Shown here piece after piece: positions 1 to 9,363 of a stretch of 64,000 bases of DNA. The notes below the pieces were generated by a model. It made no database searches. It was not told where the DNA came from and saw nothing but the letters and a program-made list of their open reading frames with translations. The DNA comes from Colwellia sp. E2M01 (GTDB taxonomy: Bacteria > Pseudomonadota > Gammaproteobacteria > Enterobacterales > Alteromonadaceae): the NCBI RefSeq assembly GCF_018860585.1, contig NZ_JAHKPR010000075.1:22875-86874 (forward strand), in the 5' to 3' direction. Numbering within the stretch: the first letter of the stretch is position 1; every line of letters starts with the position of its first letter. Position numbers and translations under genes: made by a program.

Positions 1-1
1 T

Positions 2-1546
2 TTAACTAAAACAATACTATTGACTTGGAAAGCAAAATTAAGCGTTAGTTTAAGTACCGAGTTAATTACTGCGTTGCGCGAACAAGCTGAAACTCAAGCC
101 ATTGATGTTTTCTCTAACAACTTGGCTGATTTATTAATGGCGGCTCCTGCTGGCGCATTGGTAACTTTAGGCTTAGATCCGGGCTTACGCACCGGTTGTA
201 AAATTGCTGTTGTTGATGGCACAGGAAAACTCTTACATACCGCCACTATATTCCCACACGCACCGCAAAACCATTGGGACAAATCAATCCGTACTTTAGT
301 TAATGTTTGTCGCCAGTTTAAAGTCGAATTAGTGGCAATTGGCAACGGTACCGGATCGCGTGAAAGTGACAAGCTTGTTGCTGAAGTAATTCAAAGCTTT
401 AAAGCTGAAGAAAGCAAAATCAAATTAACCAAAATGATTGTTAGTGAAGCGGGCGCTTCGGTGTATTCGGCTTCTGAATTTGCCGCCAATGAATTTCCTG
501 ATCTAGATGTATCTATTCGTGGTGCGGTATCTATCGCCAGACGTTTGCAAGATCCACTTGCCGAGTTGGTGAAAATAGATCCAAAAGCCATAGGTGTTGG
601 TCAATATCAACATGACGTCAGCCAAAGCCAGTTAAGCAAAACCCTTGATGATGTGGTTGAAGATTGTGTAAACGCCGTCGGTGTTGATTTAAATAGCGCC
701 TCAGCGGCTTTATTAACACGTGTGTCAGGTTTAAATAAAACCATGGCAAATAACATTGTGGCTTTTCGAGATAGCGAAGGTCGCTTTAATAACCGTAAAC
801 AACTTAAAAAAGTTGCTCGTTTAGGGCCAAAAGCTTTTGAACAAGCCGCAGGTTTTTTACGTATTACTGACGGCGATAACCCGTTAGATCAATCAGCATT
901 GCATCCTGAAAGTTATCCTGTGGTTGAGAAGATTATTAACCAATTAAATTTGGATGTTAATAGTGTTCTGAATAATAGCGAACAATTAAACTCTCTCGAC
1001 GTTAGTCAGTTAACTGATGCAAATGTTGGTGAAATTACTATTAATGAAATTATCAAAGAACTAGCTAAACCAAGTCGAGATCCACGTCCTGAATTTAAAA
1101 TGGCAACCTTTGCCGACGGCGTAACTACTATGGCAGATTTAACCCCAGGTTTAATACTTGAAGGGGTAGTTTCTAATGTGGCTAACTTTGGTGCTTTTGT
1201 TGATATTGGTGTTCACCAAGACGGCTTAGTACACATTTCATCCATTACTAATAAGTTTGTGAGCGATCCGCGTGAGGTTGTTAAAGCGGGCGATATTGTT
1301 AAAGTAAAAGTGGTTGAAGTTGATGTTGCTCGTAAACGTATTAGCTTAACCATGCGTTTAGATGAAGAAGTAAGTGAAAAAGCCAGCAAACCAGCTTACG
1401 TTAAAACTAATGCAGCAGATAAAACGCAATCGAAAAACAACCATAACAAGCAAAGAAACACTGCGCCCCAGTCTAAACCTAAAAAAGTAGATAATGCAGC
1501 AATGGGTAACGCTTTTGCGGATGCTTTTGCGAAGTTAAAGAAATAA
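2..1546 (+). CDS. tex: Tex-type transcription accessory protein, 5'-truncated by window edge
   Basis: C-terminal two thirds of Tex, a nucleic-acid-binding protein linked to transcription and RNA metabolism. The reading frame is open from base 2, so the start lies upstream; Tex is normally about 770-780 residues and about 515 are visible. In order: the end of the N-terminal helical region, a YqgF/RNase H-like fold opening with [12 protein letters not shown], tandem helix-hairpin-helix segments (around [15 protein letters not shown] and [15 protein letters not shown]), and an S1 domain ([26 protein letters not shown] region). A Lys/Asn-rich tail ends the protein, as in other Tex proteins. The TTG in the seventh codon is not a real start. 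No clear intrinsic terminator follows before the repeat at 1.6 kb. Identification is firm; the cellular role follows the family. Confidence 0.95.
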   Translation, partial: LTKTILLTWKAKLSVSLSTELITALREQAETQAIDVFSNNLADLLMAAPAGALVTLGLDPGLRTGCKIAVVDGTGKLLHTATIFPHAPQNHWDKSIRTLVNVCRQFKVELVAIGNGTGSRESDKLVAEVIQSFKAEESKIKLTKMIVSEAGASVYSASEFAANEFPDLDVSIRGAVSIARRLQDPLAELVKIDPKAIGVGQYQHDVSQSQLSKTLDDVVEDCVNAVGVDLNSASAALLTRVSGLNKTMANNIVAFRDSEGRFNNRKQLKKVARLGPKAFEQAAGFLRITDGDNPLDQSALHPESYPVVEKIINQLNLDVNSVLNNSEQLNSLDVSQLTDANVGEITINEIIKELAKPSRDPRPEFKMATFADGVTTMADLTPGLILEGVVSNVANFGAFVDIGVHQDGLVHISSITNKFVSDPREVVKAGDIVKVKVVEVDVARKRISLTMRLDEEVSEKASKPAYVKTNAADKTQSKNNHNKQRNTAPQSKPKKVDNAAMGNAFADAFAKLKK

Positions 1547-1605
1547 GGCGTTAACTTAACGAATACTTATTTTACGCTTTATGTTCTAGGTTATATGCAC
1601 TGACT

Positions 1606-1691
1606 CAGTTGCGTCATCCCCGTGGTGTATTAATCGGGGATCCAATTCTTAAAAAGGTAATGGATCTTCGACTAGAGACTTCGAAGATGAC
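1606..1691. repeat. Dispersed compound palindromic repeat
   Basis: Two hairpin modules side by side: CATCCCCG...CGGGGATCC, then ATCTTCGA-N9-TCGAAGAT. The second recurs almost exactly at 35172-35198 next to a GTCATTCCCG...CGGGAATCC module, and a related ATTCCCGC/GCGGGAAT hairpin lies at 33324-33348. It is a dispersed intergenic palindrome family like REP-type elements. A 61-codon ORF across it reads through both the repeat and the downstream promoter and is not accepted as a gene. Confidence 0.7.
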
Positions 1692-1749
1692 ATATTCAGC
1701 TAAGTTAACTACATTTATCAATTATTTTAAATTAATTGTACAAATAGTG

Positions 1750-1778
1750 TTGACTAACGTAATGAGAATGATTATCAT
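1750..1778 (+). promoter_or_regulatory. Sigma-70 promoter overlapped by a Fur box
   Basis: TTGACT at 1750-1755 and TATCAT at 1773-1778 are separated by 17 bp, a near-ideal sigma-70 promoter. Bases 1763-1777 read TGAGAATGATTATCA, one mismatch from the 7-1-7 Fur consensus TGATAATNATTATCA, and cover the -10 element. Fur-Fe(II) bound here would block RNA polymerase, so the transcript should rise under iron limitation. The expected start is near 1785. No protein-coding gene follows before the terminator at 2077-2113. Confidence 0.75.
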
Positions 1779-1797
1779 TTGTTTCGTTGCTTAGTAA

Positions 1798-1981
1798 GTG
1801 AATGCTCTCTCACTAAATAAGTAACGGTAAGGAAAGGAACTTAGTAATTATGCTTCAGGACACATAACGACTAAGTTTCATTTGCTAGATTACTTAAGCG
1901 GTGAATGCTCTCTCACTTAATAAGTTATAGCAAAGCACGGAGCTTGGTGGTTATGTTTCAGGACGCATAGCCACTAAGTGC
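1798..1981 (+). repeat. Imperfect tandem repeat inside the candidate sRNA
   Basis: Two units of about 80 bp start 103 bp apart (1798 and 1901). Both open with GTGAATGCTCTCTCACT and end with a hairpin carrying a YTTCAGGAC loop. They align without gaps over about 80 positions; most differences are in stems and preserve pairing. The third loop (about 2017-2026) follows without the leading small hairpin. Confidence 0.75.
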
Positions 1982-2076
1982 CAACCTTACTTTTTAAAGT
2001 GTGAATTTAATGGTGTGCTTCAGGACCACACATTAACTGAGCACTTTAAGTTTCTATTATATGTTTTTGATGGTTT

Positions 2077-2113
2077 AGCCAGTAATACCTTGATAAGTAT
2101 TACTGGCTTTTTT
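2077..2113 (+). terminator. Intrinsic terminator of the candidate sRNA
   Basis: Perfect 12-bp stem AGCCAGTAATAC / GTATTACTGGCT with an 8-nt loop, followed by a run of six T on the plus strand. It also sits downstream of the convergent chemoreceptor gene ending at 2139, but the T-run favours plus-strand transcripts. Confidence 0.9.
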
Positions 2114-2138
2114 ATGCTCGTCGATAAACTTATTACAG

Positions 2139-3773
2139 TTATATTTTAAATCGACTAACCACTTCCGACATGCCGTTACTACTGCCTTTTAACTCTTGAC
2201 TTGTGGCACCCAAGATTTCCGTGGTAGCTAGGGATTCATCAGCCATACCAGCAAGATCATTAATTCGTAAGTTGATTTCACTCGCTGCTTGGCTTTGCTG
2301 CTCTGTTGCGCGAGCAATTTGAGTATTCATATCTGAAATAAGCTCCATCAGTTTATCTATTTCAGTTAATGAGTCATCTGCTTTACTGGTGTGTTCTACT
2401 GTTTGCATGGAAATATTTTGGCTAATTTTTACAGCGGCAACCGCTTCTTGTGCGCCAGACTGTAATTTTTGAATCATTTGCTGAATTTCATTAGTACTTT
2501 GTTCTGTTCTATTAGCTAAAGTACGTACTTCGTCGGCAACAACAGCAAAACCTCGGCCTTGCTCACCTGCTCTCGCGGCTTCAATAGCAGCATTTAATGC
2601 TAATAAATTGGTTTGTTCAGCAATGCCTCTGATTACATCGAGTACAGAGCCAATGTTGTCGCTTTCAGACGCTAAACTTGCGATAACTTGACTCACTTCA
2701 TCAATGTTGGTTGATAATGACTGCATTTGATTGATGGTATTTGAGATTATTTGCTTACCATCAGAGGTGTTAGTTCTTGCTTCGTTAGCTGCATGTTCAG
2801 CTGAACTAGCATTATCACTAACTTCTTTGATTTGTGAGCTCATTTCTTCCATTGCTGTTGCAACTTGTGCGGTAATGTCATTTTGGTTTTGTATTAGTGT
2901 TTGTACCGCTTCACTTGCTCCAGCAACGGCATCGGAATGCTCAAGAACTTGGCTAGTGTTATTAGCTACATCTTGTAATGATTGACGAATCTTGCGAGTA
3001 AATTCATTAAAGTATTTAGAAAGGTGTGATATTTCATCATGACCTGTTGCGTCTAAAGATTGTGTTAAGTCGCCTTCACCTTGAGCTATATCTTTCATTA
3101 ATTCAGCAGCAGAGCGGCTAGGTAGTATGATGCTTTGACCGATAAAGTAACTTATTGCAATTATGGCTAAAATAATAATGATGCTGTTGGTTATTACTAA
3201 ATTACGTTGTTTAGCAAAACTTACATCAATATCATCTAAATAAGTACCTGAGCCAATAATCCATTGCCAAGGAGTAAAACCTTTAACAAAACTGATTTTG
3301 TCTATAGGCTTATCGAAACCAGCTTTTGCCCATTTGTAATAAACGTAACCTTCACCCTCTGCTTTAGTGACTTTCACCATTTCTACAAATAAGCGTTTGC
3401 CGTCGGGATCTTTAAAGTTGGATATATCTTTACCGTTCAATTTAGCGTTAATTGGGTGCATTATCATATTCGGTTTAAAATCATTCACCCAAAAATAATT
3501 AGTACTGTCGTAACGCATAGCGGCAATAACATTTAATGCCTGTTGTTTTGCGTCACCTTCACTGAGCTCACCCGCTTTTTGTAAAGCATAATAGTGTTCT
3601 ATTACACCGTAAGTACTATCAACAAGCTCTTTAGTGGCTTGCTGTTTTTGTTTAAGCATTAATTGGTATTCTTCTGACAAGCTCATGGTATCAAGCACAA
3701 TGAGGCCTATGATGAATAATGCGGCTAATGCGCTTAATCTTTGCTGTATAGTAAACTTTCGTAAGAAATCCAT
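2139..3773 (-). CDS. Methyl-accepting chemotaxis protein with Cache sensor
   Basis: Transmembrane chemoreceptor, 544 residues. An N-terminal membrane helix (about 12-30) is followed by a periplasmic single-Cache domain of the Cache_2 type (about 35-185; [14 protein letters not shown] and GTYLDDID regions), a second membrane helix (about 190-212), a HAMP linker and a long cytoplasmic coiled coil. The conserved signalling tip containing [20 protein letters not shown] lies near residue 390 and would contact CheA/CheW. The protein ends VSRFKI with no CheR/CheB tethering pentapeptide. AAGGA precedes the ATG. The Cache ligand cannot be read from sequence; related domains often bind small organic acids. 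It is transcribed alone, convergent with the sRNA. Confidence 0.95.
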   Translation of the reverse strand: MDFLRKFTIQQRLSALAALFIIGLIVLDTMSLSEEYQLMLKQKQQATKELVDSTYGVIEHYYALQKAGELSEGDAKQQALNVIAAMRYDSTNYFWVNDFKPNMIMHPINAKLNGKDISNFKDPDGKRLFVEMVKVTKAEGEGYVYYKWAKAGFDKPIDKISFVKGFTPWQWIIGSGTYLDDIDVSFAKQRNLVITNSIIIILAIIAISYFIGQSIILPSRSAAELMKDIAQGEGDLTQSLDATGHDEISHLSKYFNEFTRKIRQSLQDVANNTSQVLEHSDAVAGASEAVQTLIQNQNDITAQVATAMEEMSSQIKEVSDNASSAEHAANEARTNTSDGKQIISNTINQMQSLSTNIDEVSQVIASLASESDNIGSVLDVIRGIAEQTNLLALNAAIEAARAGEQGRGFAVVADEVRTLANRTEQSTNEIQQMIQKLQSGAQEAVAAVKISQNISMQTVEHTSKADDSLTEIDKLMELISDMNTQIARATEQQSQAASEINLRINDLAGMADESLATTEILGATSQELKGSSNGMSEVVSRFKI

Positions 3774-3982
3774 TTTTTATCCTTTTTTAACTAATAAATG
3801 CTAGTGCTAATATTTTTAGTAATAATTTTTAAGCTGAGCCTGAAACTAAGTTTAGTCGATAACTATAGTGCCTAATTAAAGTGTTAATATAGGTACGATT
3901 TTAAAGATTTAGGTTAATTATAGATAAGAAATACAGCTAAGCGAGAATTAGAGTGCGAATAAGAGATATGTTTAGTTTTTGT

Positions 3983-4012
3983 ATAAAAAAAGGGAAGCCA
4001 AAGCTTCCCAAT
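3983..4012 (-). terminator. Intrinsic terminator downstream of the porin gene
   Basis: GGGAAGC-loop-GCTTCCC at 3992-4009, followed on the minus strand by seven T. It lies about 60 bp past the DcaP-like porin stop codon. Confidence 0.85.
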
Positions 4013-4071
4013 AAAATAACCTCAAGGAGGTTAAACAATGCAAAAATTTTACATTAAATATTTACGTTAAC

Positions 4072-5169
4072 TTACAATACGAACTTTGTTGATAATTGTA
4101 CGTAGGTTGAATCGCCGCCAGTAGTTGTACCGGAAGCCGAAGTGGCGTTAGCCATATCAAAATTACCTACTTCAACACCAACAGAAAGCTGTTTAGTCAG
4201 ACTTTGGAATAAGTTAACGCCAAAGTGAGAACGATCTCTATCACTTAGATCTGTTGTGGTATTACCATAAAATACTGAGCTACGTAGGGTTTCATTCCAA
4301 AAGTGGCGATAAGCAACCATAATTGAGACTGATTCTTCTACTTCATCACCAACCACATCGGTGGCAGCAGTAACGCCAACATAACGACCCGTGTTACCTG
4401 CGTGTACTTGGAAACGTACATCATCTTTGCCAAAGGTATTAATACGACCTGCAACACCAACGCCTACTCCAGTTTCAGAGCCGCCGGTAGTTTGTAATTG
4501 ACGGACTAAACCAGCAACTGAAACGTTACCCCAATCGCCAGAAAAGGTGTATTTACCAATAAAATCAGGGATTGAGTCATCGCCGTGAACACCACCATAC
4601 GTTTCAGGGTTTTCAATAGACAGTTGTAAACCGCCATTGGTATAACGAATCTGTCCCTGACGAATAAAGGCAGAAGCCACTAAAGGCCCTGCAAAATCGG
4701 CCGCTTCAGCAAGTGAGCTAGTGTTTTGAAAAGTAGTCCAAGTTTGACCGACTAAAATATCTTTGTATTTAACAAAGGCGTGACGTAAACGTGGTTTTGA
4801 AGAGTTTGAGATAATTTCATTACCACCACCAGCAACACCGTCACCATAAAAATCAATTTCAATAAAACCGGTTACGTCGCCATGGGTATATTTGGTATTA
4901 AAACGTGTTTCGTTGGCTGAAATGCCAAAGTTTGAAATATCACTGTCTAAAACTGTACCACCACCATAAAAGTAATCATTGGCGGCAATATTACCGTTCA
5001 TATAGCGCGCATCAACTTTAATGTAACCACCAAAAGTTAAACTGTCACCGTCATCTAATTTAATTGTATAGCTAGCGTTAGCAGCAGCTGTAACGGCTAG
5101 TAAGCTAGTTGCTAATGCTAATCTTTTAACTTTAAACGTAGTTTTTTTAAACATAGAATTATTAAGCAT
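4072..5169 (-). CDS. DcaP-like trimeric outer-membrane porin
   Basis: Outer-membrane channel of the DcaP family, which passes small, mostly anionic solutes. From the ATG at 5169 it is 365 residues with a signal peptide (basic KVKRLALATSLLAVTAAANA). Mature-chain landmarks fit DcaP: FGGYIKVDARY near the start, VGQTWTTFQN, then an AADFAGPLV...RQGQIRYT segment, with regular alternating strands and a terminal Phe (KFVL) typical of BAM substrates. A TTG eight codons upstream keeps the frame, but AAAGGGA is correctly spaced only for the ATG at 5169. It stands alone, with its own terminator and a long AT-rich upstream region. The substrate is unknown. Confidence 0.85.
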   Translation of the reverse strand: MLNNSMFKKTTFKVKRLALATSLLAVTAAANASYTIKLDDGDSLTFGGYIKVDARYMNGNIAANDYFYGGGTVLDSDISNFGISANETRFNTKYTHGDVTGFIEIDFYGDGVAGGGNEIISNSSKPRLRHAFVKYKDILVGQTWTTFQNTSSLAEAADFAGPLVASAFIRQGQIRYTNGGLQLSIENPETYGGVHGDDSIPDFIGKYTFSGDWGNVSVAGLVRQLQTTGGSETGVGVGVAGRINTFGKDDVRFQVHAGNTGRYVGVTAATDVVGDEVEESVSIMVAYRHFWNETLRSSVFYGNTTTDLSDRDRSHFGVNLFQSLTKQLSVGVEVGNFDMANATSASGTTTGGDSTYVQLSTKFVL

Positions 5170-5518
5170 GATATTCCCTTTATTGTTCACCAATTTTGGT
5201 TGGACTTATTATATGTGTATTTTTTATTGTTACGTTTTTCAATACGATCATAAGTTAGAGTGTAAAGTGAACAAAATAAATTAGACCTAAGTCTACATTG
5301 TTAAGAAAAAAGAATAGTTCGAGTTAAGTATGTATTGTATCGAAGAAGTTAACCAAGCAGTTTATAAGAGCTTGCTAGCATGATTGCCTCAATACTATTG
5401 TGGTGTTGAGACACTAACAAAGGGGTATCTAAAGAAAGAACGGTTACTCTTTCTTTAGACTATTTGAACATGGTTTAAATTTAAGAAGTTAACAAATCGC
5501 GATTAATGCCCCTTTAAC
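5170..5518. other. Intergenic region with an 11-bp hairpin
   Basis: Upstream region of the porin and downstream region of the S9 peptidase. The only clear structure is CTAAAGAAAGA / TCTTTCTTTAG at 5429-5458, a perfect 11-bp stem with an 8-nt loop and little T-run, probably the end of the peptidase transcript. Nothing else was recognised; a porin promoter must lie here but no convincing boxes stand out. Confidence 0.5.
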
Positions 5519-7696
5519 TTAATCAGCAGTAGTTGACTCTTTATGCTCTGTAACACTTGCTTTAGTGTATTGCTTTAAATTTATTTGATGGGGCAAGTCT
5601 GGGCTAGGCATTGTTTTATTGCCGTGCTTTAAATAGTTATCCATCCAGCGCATTAACCGTAAGTTGTAGTCATATTTTGCTGCAGCACGTTTGTTGCCAT
5701 GACCTTCATCAGGATAATAAACCAAGCGTACGGTTTTACCGTGGACTTTCATATAACGGTACATTTCTAATGATTGTGCGGGGTGTACGCGAGGATCTGC
5801 TTTACCGTGCATAATTAACAAGGGAGTTTTTGATTGTTTAGCCCAATAAATAGGACTGCGTTCTAAATACCATTGCCATTTTTCCCACGGATAAGAGCGG
5901 GCGTGTACTAAGTGCATCTCATTAGGAATGTCGGTAGTACCAAACTTTGATAATTGATTTGCTATACCAACAAACATAACGCTGGCGGCAAAATGTTTAG
6001 TTAATTTGGTTGCCCCCCAAGCGGCAGCGTAGCCACCATAAGAACCACCGGTAATACCTACTTTTTTCTCGTCGGCTAAACCTATATTGACGAGGTGATT
6101 TTTTAAATCGACTAAATCATCAAATTCTTTGCCTGCATAATCGTTTTGACCTAATTTGGAGTAGTTGACACCTTGGCCGGTGCTACCTCGATAGTTTGGA
6201 TAAAAAACCAGGTAATCTTGTGCGGCAGCTAATTGTCCAGGGCTTGCGTAACCTGTAAGCCAACCATCTTTTACATGACTTTCAGGGCCACCATGCACCG
6301 ACATAATTAATGGGTAACGTTGACCTTCTTTATAGTTGAGCGGGTAAACTAATACGCCGCCTACCTCTATACCATCGCGTGCTTGAATAGTGATACTTTC
6401 TTGTTTGGCTAATGGTAAGTCGGTTAACCAAGCATTTGAATAGGTTAAACGGGCGTGTTGTGTACCGCGCAGTAAAAAAACTTCATTAGGGTGTTGTGCG
6501 GTATTGCCTCTAATTGCCACCGTTTTGTCAGAATCAGAAATACTTAAATTGCTGGCGATAAAGCTGCCAACGTCAATAACTGTGGTGTAATCGCTAGATC
6601 CAGGTTTGATGTTAGCAATAATAGACTGGGTGCCAATATCGGCAATAAAGAGTAACTCATTGCGCGAATTTGCCCATTCAAAGTCACTAACGTGACCGTT
6701 AAAATTAGGTAACCAATTGGCAACATTACCTGAATTGGCATTAGCAATATATAAGCGCCCTAAAGCCGGATCATGCTGGTCTTGCGCGCCGAGCAAGGCA
6801 ACATATTTTCCGTCATAAGAAAATTCGGCAGCGCCTAACTTACCTTCGGTTACAAAGGTTGTTTTAATTTCTTGGCTAGCTATATCAACAATATGCCACT
6901 TTGACTTCATGTATTTGTCATCAATTAATGGCGTAGGCTGTGTTTTTACTAATAAGTCGCTACCGTTTGGTGAAAAGCGAACAGCAGAAACACTGCCTTT
7001 AATATCCCATGCTTGTGGGCTAAGGCTTTTATTGGAGGCTAATGCAGATTTATCAGACGGATTAATATTGATAACGTATAAAAACTGGTTACTTAACTCT
7101 TCTTCAAAAACTTCAGCTTTAAAGCCTAGCTCTTTTAGTTTTTTTACCGATTTGTCTTTGGCTTTTTTGGCTAGCAATGCAATTTTACTGTTATCGCGGT
7201 TTACTGTGTATTGGCTTATATTGGTGTCTTTGAGCGCGATAGCTTGTTGTGCTTGCCCACCATCAACTGCAATTTGATAAAGGGCGGTAAACTCATCATT
7301 TTTCATTTTCGCTAAAAAATAAATTAATGAGCCATCAGCAGACCATTGAATGTTGTTTATATTTACCTTACCAGTAACAAATGCTCGCTCTTTACCGTGA
7401 TTGTCAACTAAATAGAGTTCGCTCCAATTTTTGCCATTTTTTTCAATATAAATTTCACGAGGCACAGAGCGGATAAAAGCCACAAACTCACCACTAGGGC
7501 TAACTTGCGCTTGCCTTATTGATTGCAGTGTTGCAAGCTTTTCGGCGGTAAATAATGTGGTCGATTGTTTAGTAGTATTTAGCTGTTCAGCTATAACGTT
7601 TGAACAACTAATAACACTGTAAATTAAACTCAATTTAGCGACTAAAGATAACTGAAAGTTGACGGTATTTTTGAGTGCAATTAACGCTTTGTACAT
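5519..7696 (-). CDS. S9 family (prolyl oligopeptidase-like) serine peptidase
   Basis: Secreted or periplasmic peptidase of 725 residues. An N-terminal signal-like hydrophobic stretch is followed by a WD40/beta-propeller half (about 45-440) and a C-terminal alpha/beta hydrolase. The catalytic Ser is in GGSYGGY (about residue 553), Asp in KADPRVHP (about 634) and His in DEGHG (about 665). The layout matches acylaminoacyl-peptidase/DPP-IV relatives, which cut short peptides or release N-terminal residues. AAGGA precedes the ATG. It lies 60 bp after the M17 aminopeptidase on the same strand, so the two are probably co-transcribed for peptide breakdown. Confidence 0.93.
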   Translation of the reverse strand: MYKALIALKNTVNFQLSLVAKLSLIYSVISCSNVIAEQLNTTKQSTTLFTAEKLATLQSIRQAQVSPSGEFVAFIRSVPREIYIEKNGKNWSELYLVDNHGKERAFVTGKVNINNIQWSADGSLIYFLAKMKNDEFTALYQIAVDGGQAQQAIALKDTNISQYTVNRDNSKIALLAKKAKDKSVKKLKELGFKAEVFEEELSNQFLYVININPSDKSALASNKSLSPQAWDIKGSVSAVRFSPNGSDLLVKTQPTPLIDDKYMKSKWHIVDIASQEIKTTFVTEGKLGAAEFSYDGKYVALLGAQDQHDPALGRLYIANANSGNVANWLPNFNGHVSDFEWANSRNELLFIADIGTQSIIANIKPGSSDYTTVIDVGSFIASNLSISDSDKTVAIRGNTAQHPNEVFLLRGTQHARLTYSNAWLTDLPLAKQESITIQARDGIEVGGVLVYPLNYKEGQRYPLIMSVHGGPESHVKDGWLTGYASPGQLAAAQDYLVFYPNYRGSTGQGVNYSKLGQNDYAGKEFDDLVDLKNHLVNIGLADEKKVGITGGSYGGYAAAWGATKLTKHFAASVMFVGIANQLSKFGTTDIPNEMHLVHARSYPWEKWQWYLERSPIYWAKQSKTPLLIMHGKADPRVHPAQSLEMYRYMKVHGKTVRLVYYPDEGHGNKRAAAKYDYNLRLMRWMDNYLKHGNKTMPSPDLPHQINLKQYTKASVTEHKESTTAD

Positions 7697-7756
7697 TGTT
7701 AGTCCTTTGCTTTCGTGTTGAATGCTTTAATTTTTTGTCGCTTATGTGTATGAATT

Positions 7757-9154
7757 TTAGTTAAAACGCGCTTGTAAATAATCAAAAACAGCACGAATAC
7801 CAAATGCTTCACCACCTAATGGACGGCCTGATAAATGGCGAATATTAAATGCCATAACATCAAAATGTACCCAGTCAGTTTTTTCAACAAAACGCTGTAA
7901 ATATAATGCTGCGGTAATAGCGCCACCAAAAGGTTGCGCCGCGCAGTTAGTCATATCTGCAATTGAGCTACTAAATAAATTATCGTAAGGACTATACAGC
8001 GGCATCCGCCAAACAGGATCGCTAATTTTATTACCCGCTAGGGTAATGCCGGCTGCTACGTCGTCATTATTAGCGAAAAAACCTGGTAATTCGGTACCTA
8101 ACGCAACGCGCATTGCGCCTGTTAAGGTAGCAAAATCAATAATTAATTCAGGCTCGTCGTTTTCAGCTTCAGCTAAGGCATCACACAAGACTAAACGACC
8201 TTCAGCATCTGTGTTATGTATCTCAACGGTAAGCCCTTTACGGGTAGTAATTACGTCACCAGGGCGAAAGGCATTATTCGACACGGCATTTTCTACTGCA
8301 GGAATTAATACACGTAAGTTAATAGGTAAATTATGCGCCATAATCAGTTGTGCTAAACCTAATACGTGCGCCGAGCCGCCCATGTCTTTTTTCATGGTAC
8401 GCATACCAGCAGATGGTTTTATATCTAAACCGCCACTGTCAAAGCAAACACCTTTACCTACTAAGGTTATTTTTGGGTTGTTACTATCGCCCCAACGCAA
8501 ATCGATTAGGCGCGGTGTATGTACGCTGGCTCTACCAACGGCGTGAATGGTTGGGTAATTTTGTGTTAATAATTCATCACCAATAATATGGATTACTTTA
8601 GCGTTATATTGTGTCGCTAAATCATCGGTTGCTTGGGCTAAGTGCTCTGGCATCATGTCTGCTGCTGGAGTGTTAATTAAATCACGGGTAAGGGCAGTTG
8701 CTTGTGCAAAACGAATAGCCTTGGTCACTATATCGGTACTATTATTTACCTTGCCTAATGCTAATGATGCCAGCTTTTTATCACTTTTATTACTAACGTA
8801 TCTATCATAGTTGTAAGCGCCAACTAACCAGCCAAAAGTTATTGCTTCTATATTCTCAGGTGAAGATTGTAATAAATATTGACCTTCGGGTAATTGTTTA
8901 ATGAGATCGCCGCAGGCAAAAAAATCACTAGCATTATTTACTACAAAGAGTACTTGGCTAAGTTCACCCTGATTGTTCGGTAGCAAGGCTAAACCTTTGC
9001 CGCTATATTGGGTGTTTGCTAACCAGGCTTGGTTTTGTGGATCTTGATTTTCAAGCCAAGTGGTATAAACAGTTTCGTTTATAATGGTTAATGGCGTGCC
9101 TGTACTTTGCGTATTTATTAAAGAAGTTAGATCAGAAGTGAATAAGTTACTCAT
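7757..9154 (-). CDS. M17 family leucyl aminopeptidase
   Basis: Cytosolic di-metal aminopeptidase, 465 residues. The N-terminal third is the variable M17 domain; the catalytic domain carries the family signature NTDAEGRL plus GKGVCFDSGGLDIKPSAGM and KKDMGGSAH, which supply metal and catalytic residues. Length and sequence fit the shorter PepB/PepA-like group that removes N-terminal Leu and similar residues. AAGGA precedes the ATG. It leads the presumed two-gene peptidase unit with the S9 enzyme. The exact subfamily (PepA or PepB) is not settled, so no symbol is given. Confidence 0.93.
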   Translation of the reverse strand: MSNLFTSDLTSLINTQSTGTPLTIINETVYTTWLENQDPQNQAWLANTQYSGKGLALLPNNQGELSQVLFVVNNASDFFACGDLIKQLPEGQYLLQSSPENIEAITFGWLVGAYNYDRYVSNKSDKKLASLALGKVNNSTDIVTKAIRFAQATALTRDLINTPAADMMPEHLAQATDDLATQYNAKVIHIIGDELLTQNYPTIHAVGRASVHTPRLIDLRWGDSNNPKITLVGKGVCFDSGGLDIKPSAGMRTMKKDMGGSAHVLGLAQLIMAHNLPINLRVLIPAVENAVSNNAFRPGDVITTRKGLTVEIHNTDAEGRLVLCDALAEAENDEPELIIDFATLTGAMRVALGTELPGFFANNDDVAAGITLAGNKISDPVWRMPLYSPYDNLFSSSIADMTNCAAQPFGGAITAALYLQRFVEKTDWVHFDVMAFNIRHLSGRPLGGEAFGIRAVFDYLQARFN

Positions 9155-9363
9155 GTGTATCCTTTAGCGAAAGATTCTCTTGATAATGATTTTCTTGGTA
9201 TTTGTATTGTCCGTATTAGTTTGATTGTAACGCAAGACGCGCAGAGAGAAAGCTCTTTATTTGTGGATTTATTTGAAAGGGGCTAGGTGTAATAATGATT
9301 AACAAAAGCTATAGTAATCATATTTTCAATTGTGTAATACCAATGCAGCTTAGTTATTACTTA

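Larger units (their letters stand above)
1785..2113 (+). ncRNA. Candidate iron-regulated structured small RNA (about 330 nt)
   Basis: The stretch between the Fur-box promoter and a strong terminator has no good ORF but is rich in structure. Three large hairpins present nearly the same loop: 1838-1881 (loop CUUCAGGACA), 1942-1979 (loop UUUCAGGACG) and about 2008-2037 (loop CUUCAGGAC). The first two stems differ in sequence but keep pairing: an AA/CG internal mismatch in hairpin 1 is GG/CC in hairpin 2, giving a continuous 13-pair stem. Two smaller hairpins at 1798-1814 and 1901-1917 share a C/U-rich loop (AUGCUCUC). Fur control recalls RyhB, while GGA in repeated loops recalls CsrA-binding RNAs such as CsrB/RsmZ, yet it matches no family I know. 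Promoter and terminator are seen directly; function is inference. Confidence 0.7.

Noticed and set aside
1609..1794. 61-codon plus-strand ORF after tex
   Set aside because: It runs through a dispersed palindromic repeat and the sRNA promoter, has no Shine-Dalgarno and no family resemblance.
1785..2113. Direct assignment to CsrB, RsmZ or RyhB
   Set aside because: There are only three clear GGA loops, no TGTAAG-N6-CTTACA GacA/UvrY site upstream, and length and core differ from RyhB. The slight likeness of GTTTAGCCAGT to the RyhB 3' end is at a terminator stem and may be chance.
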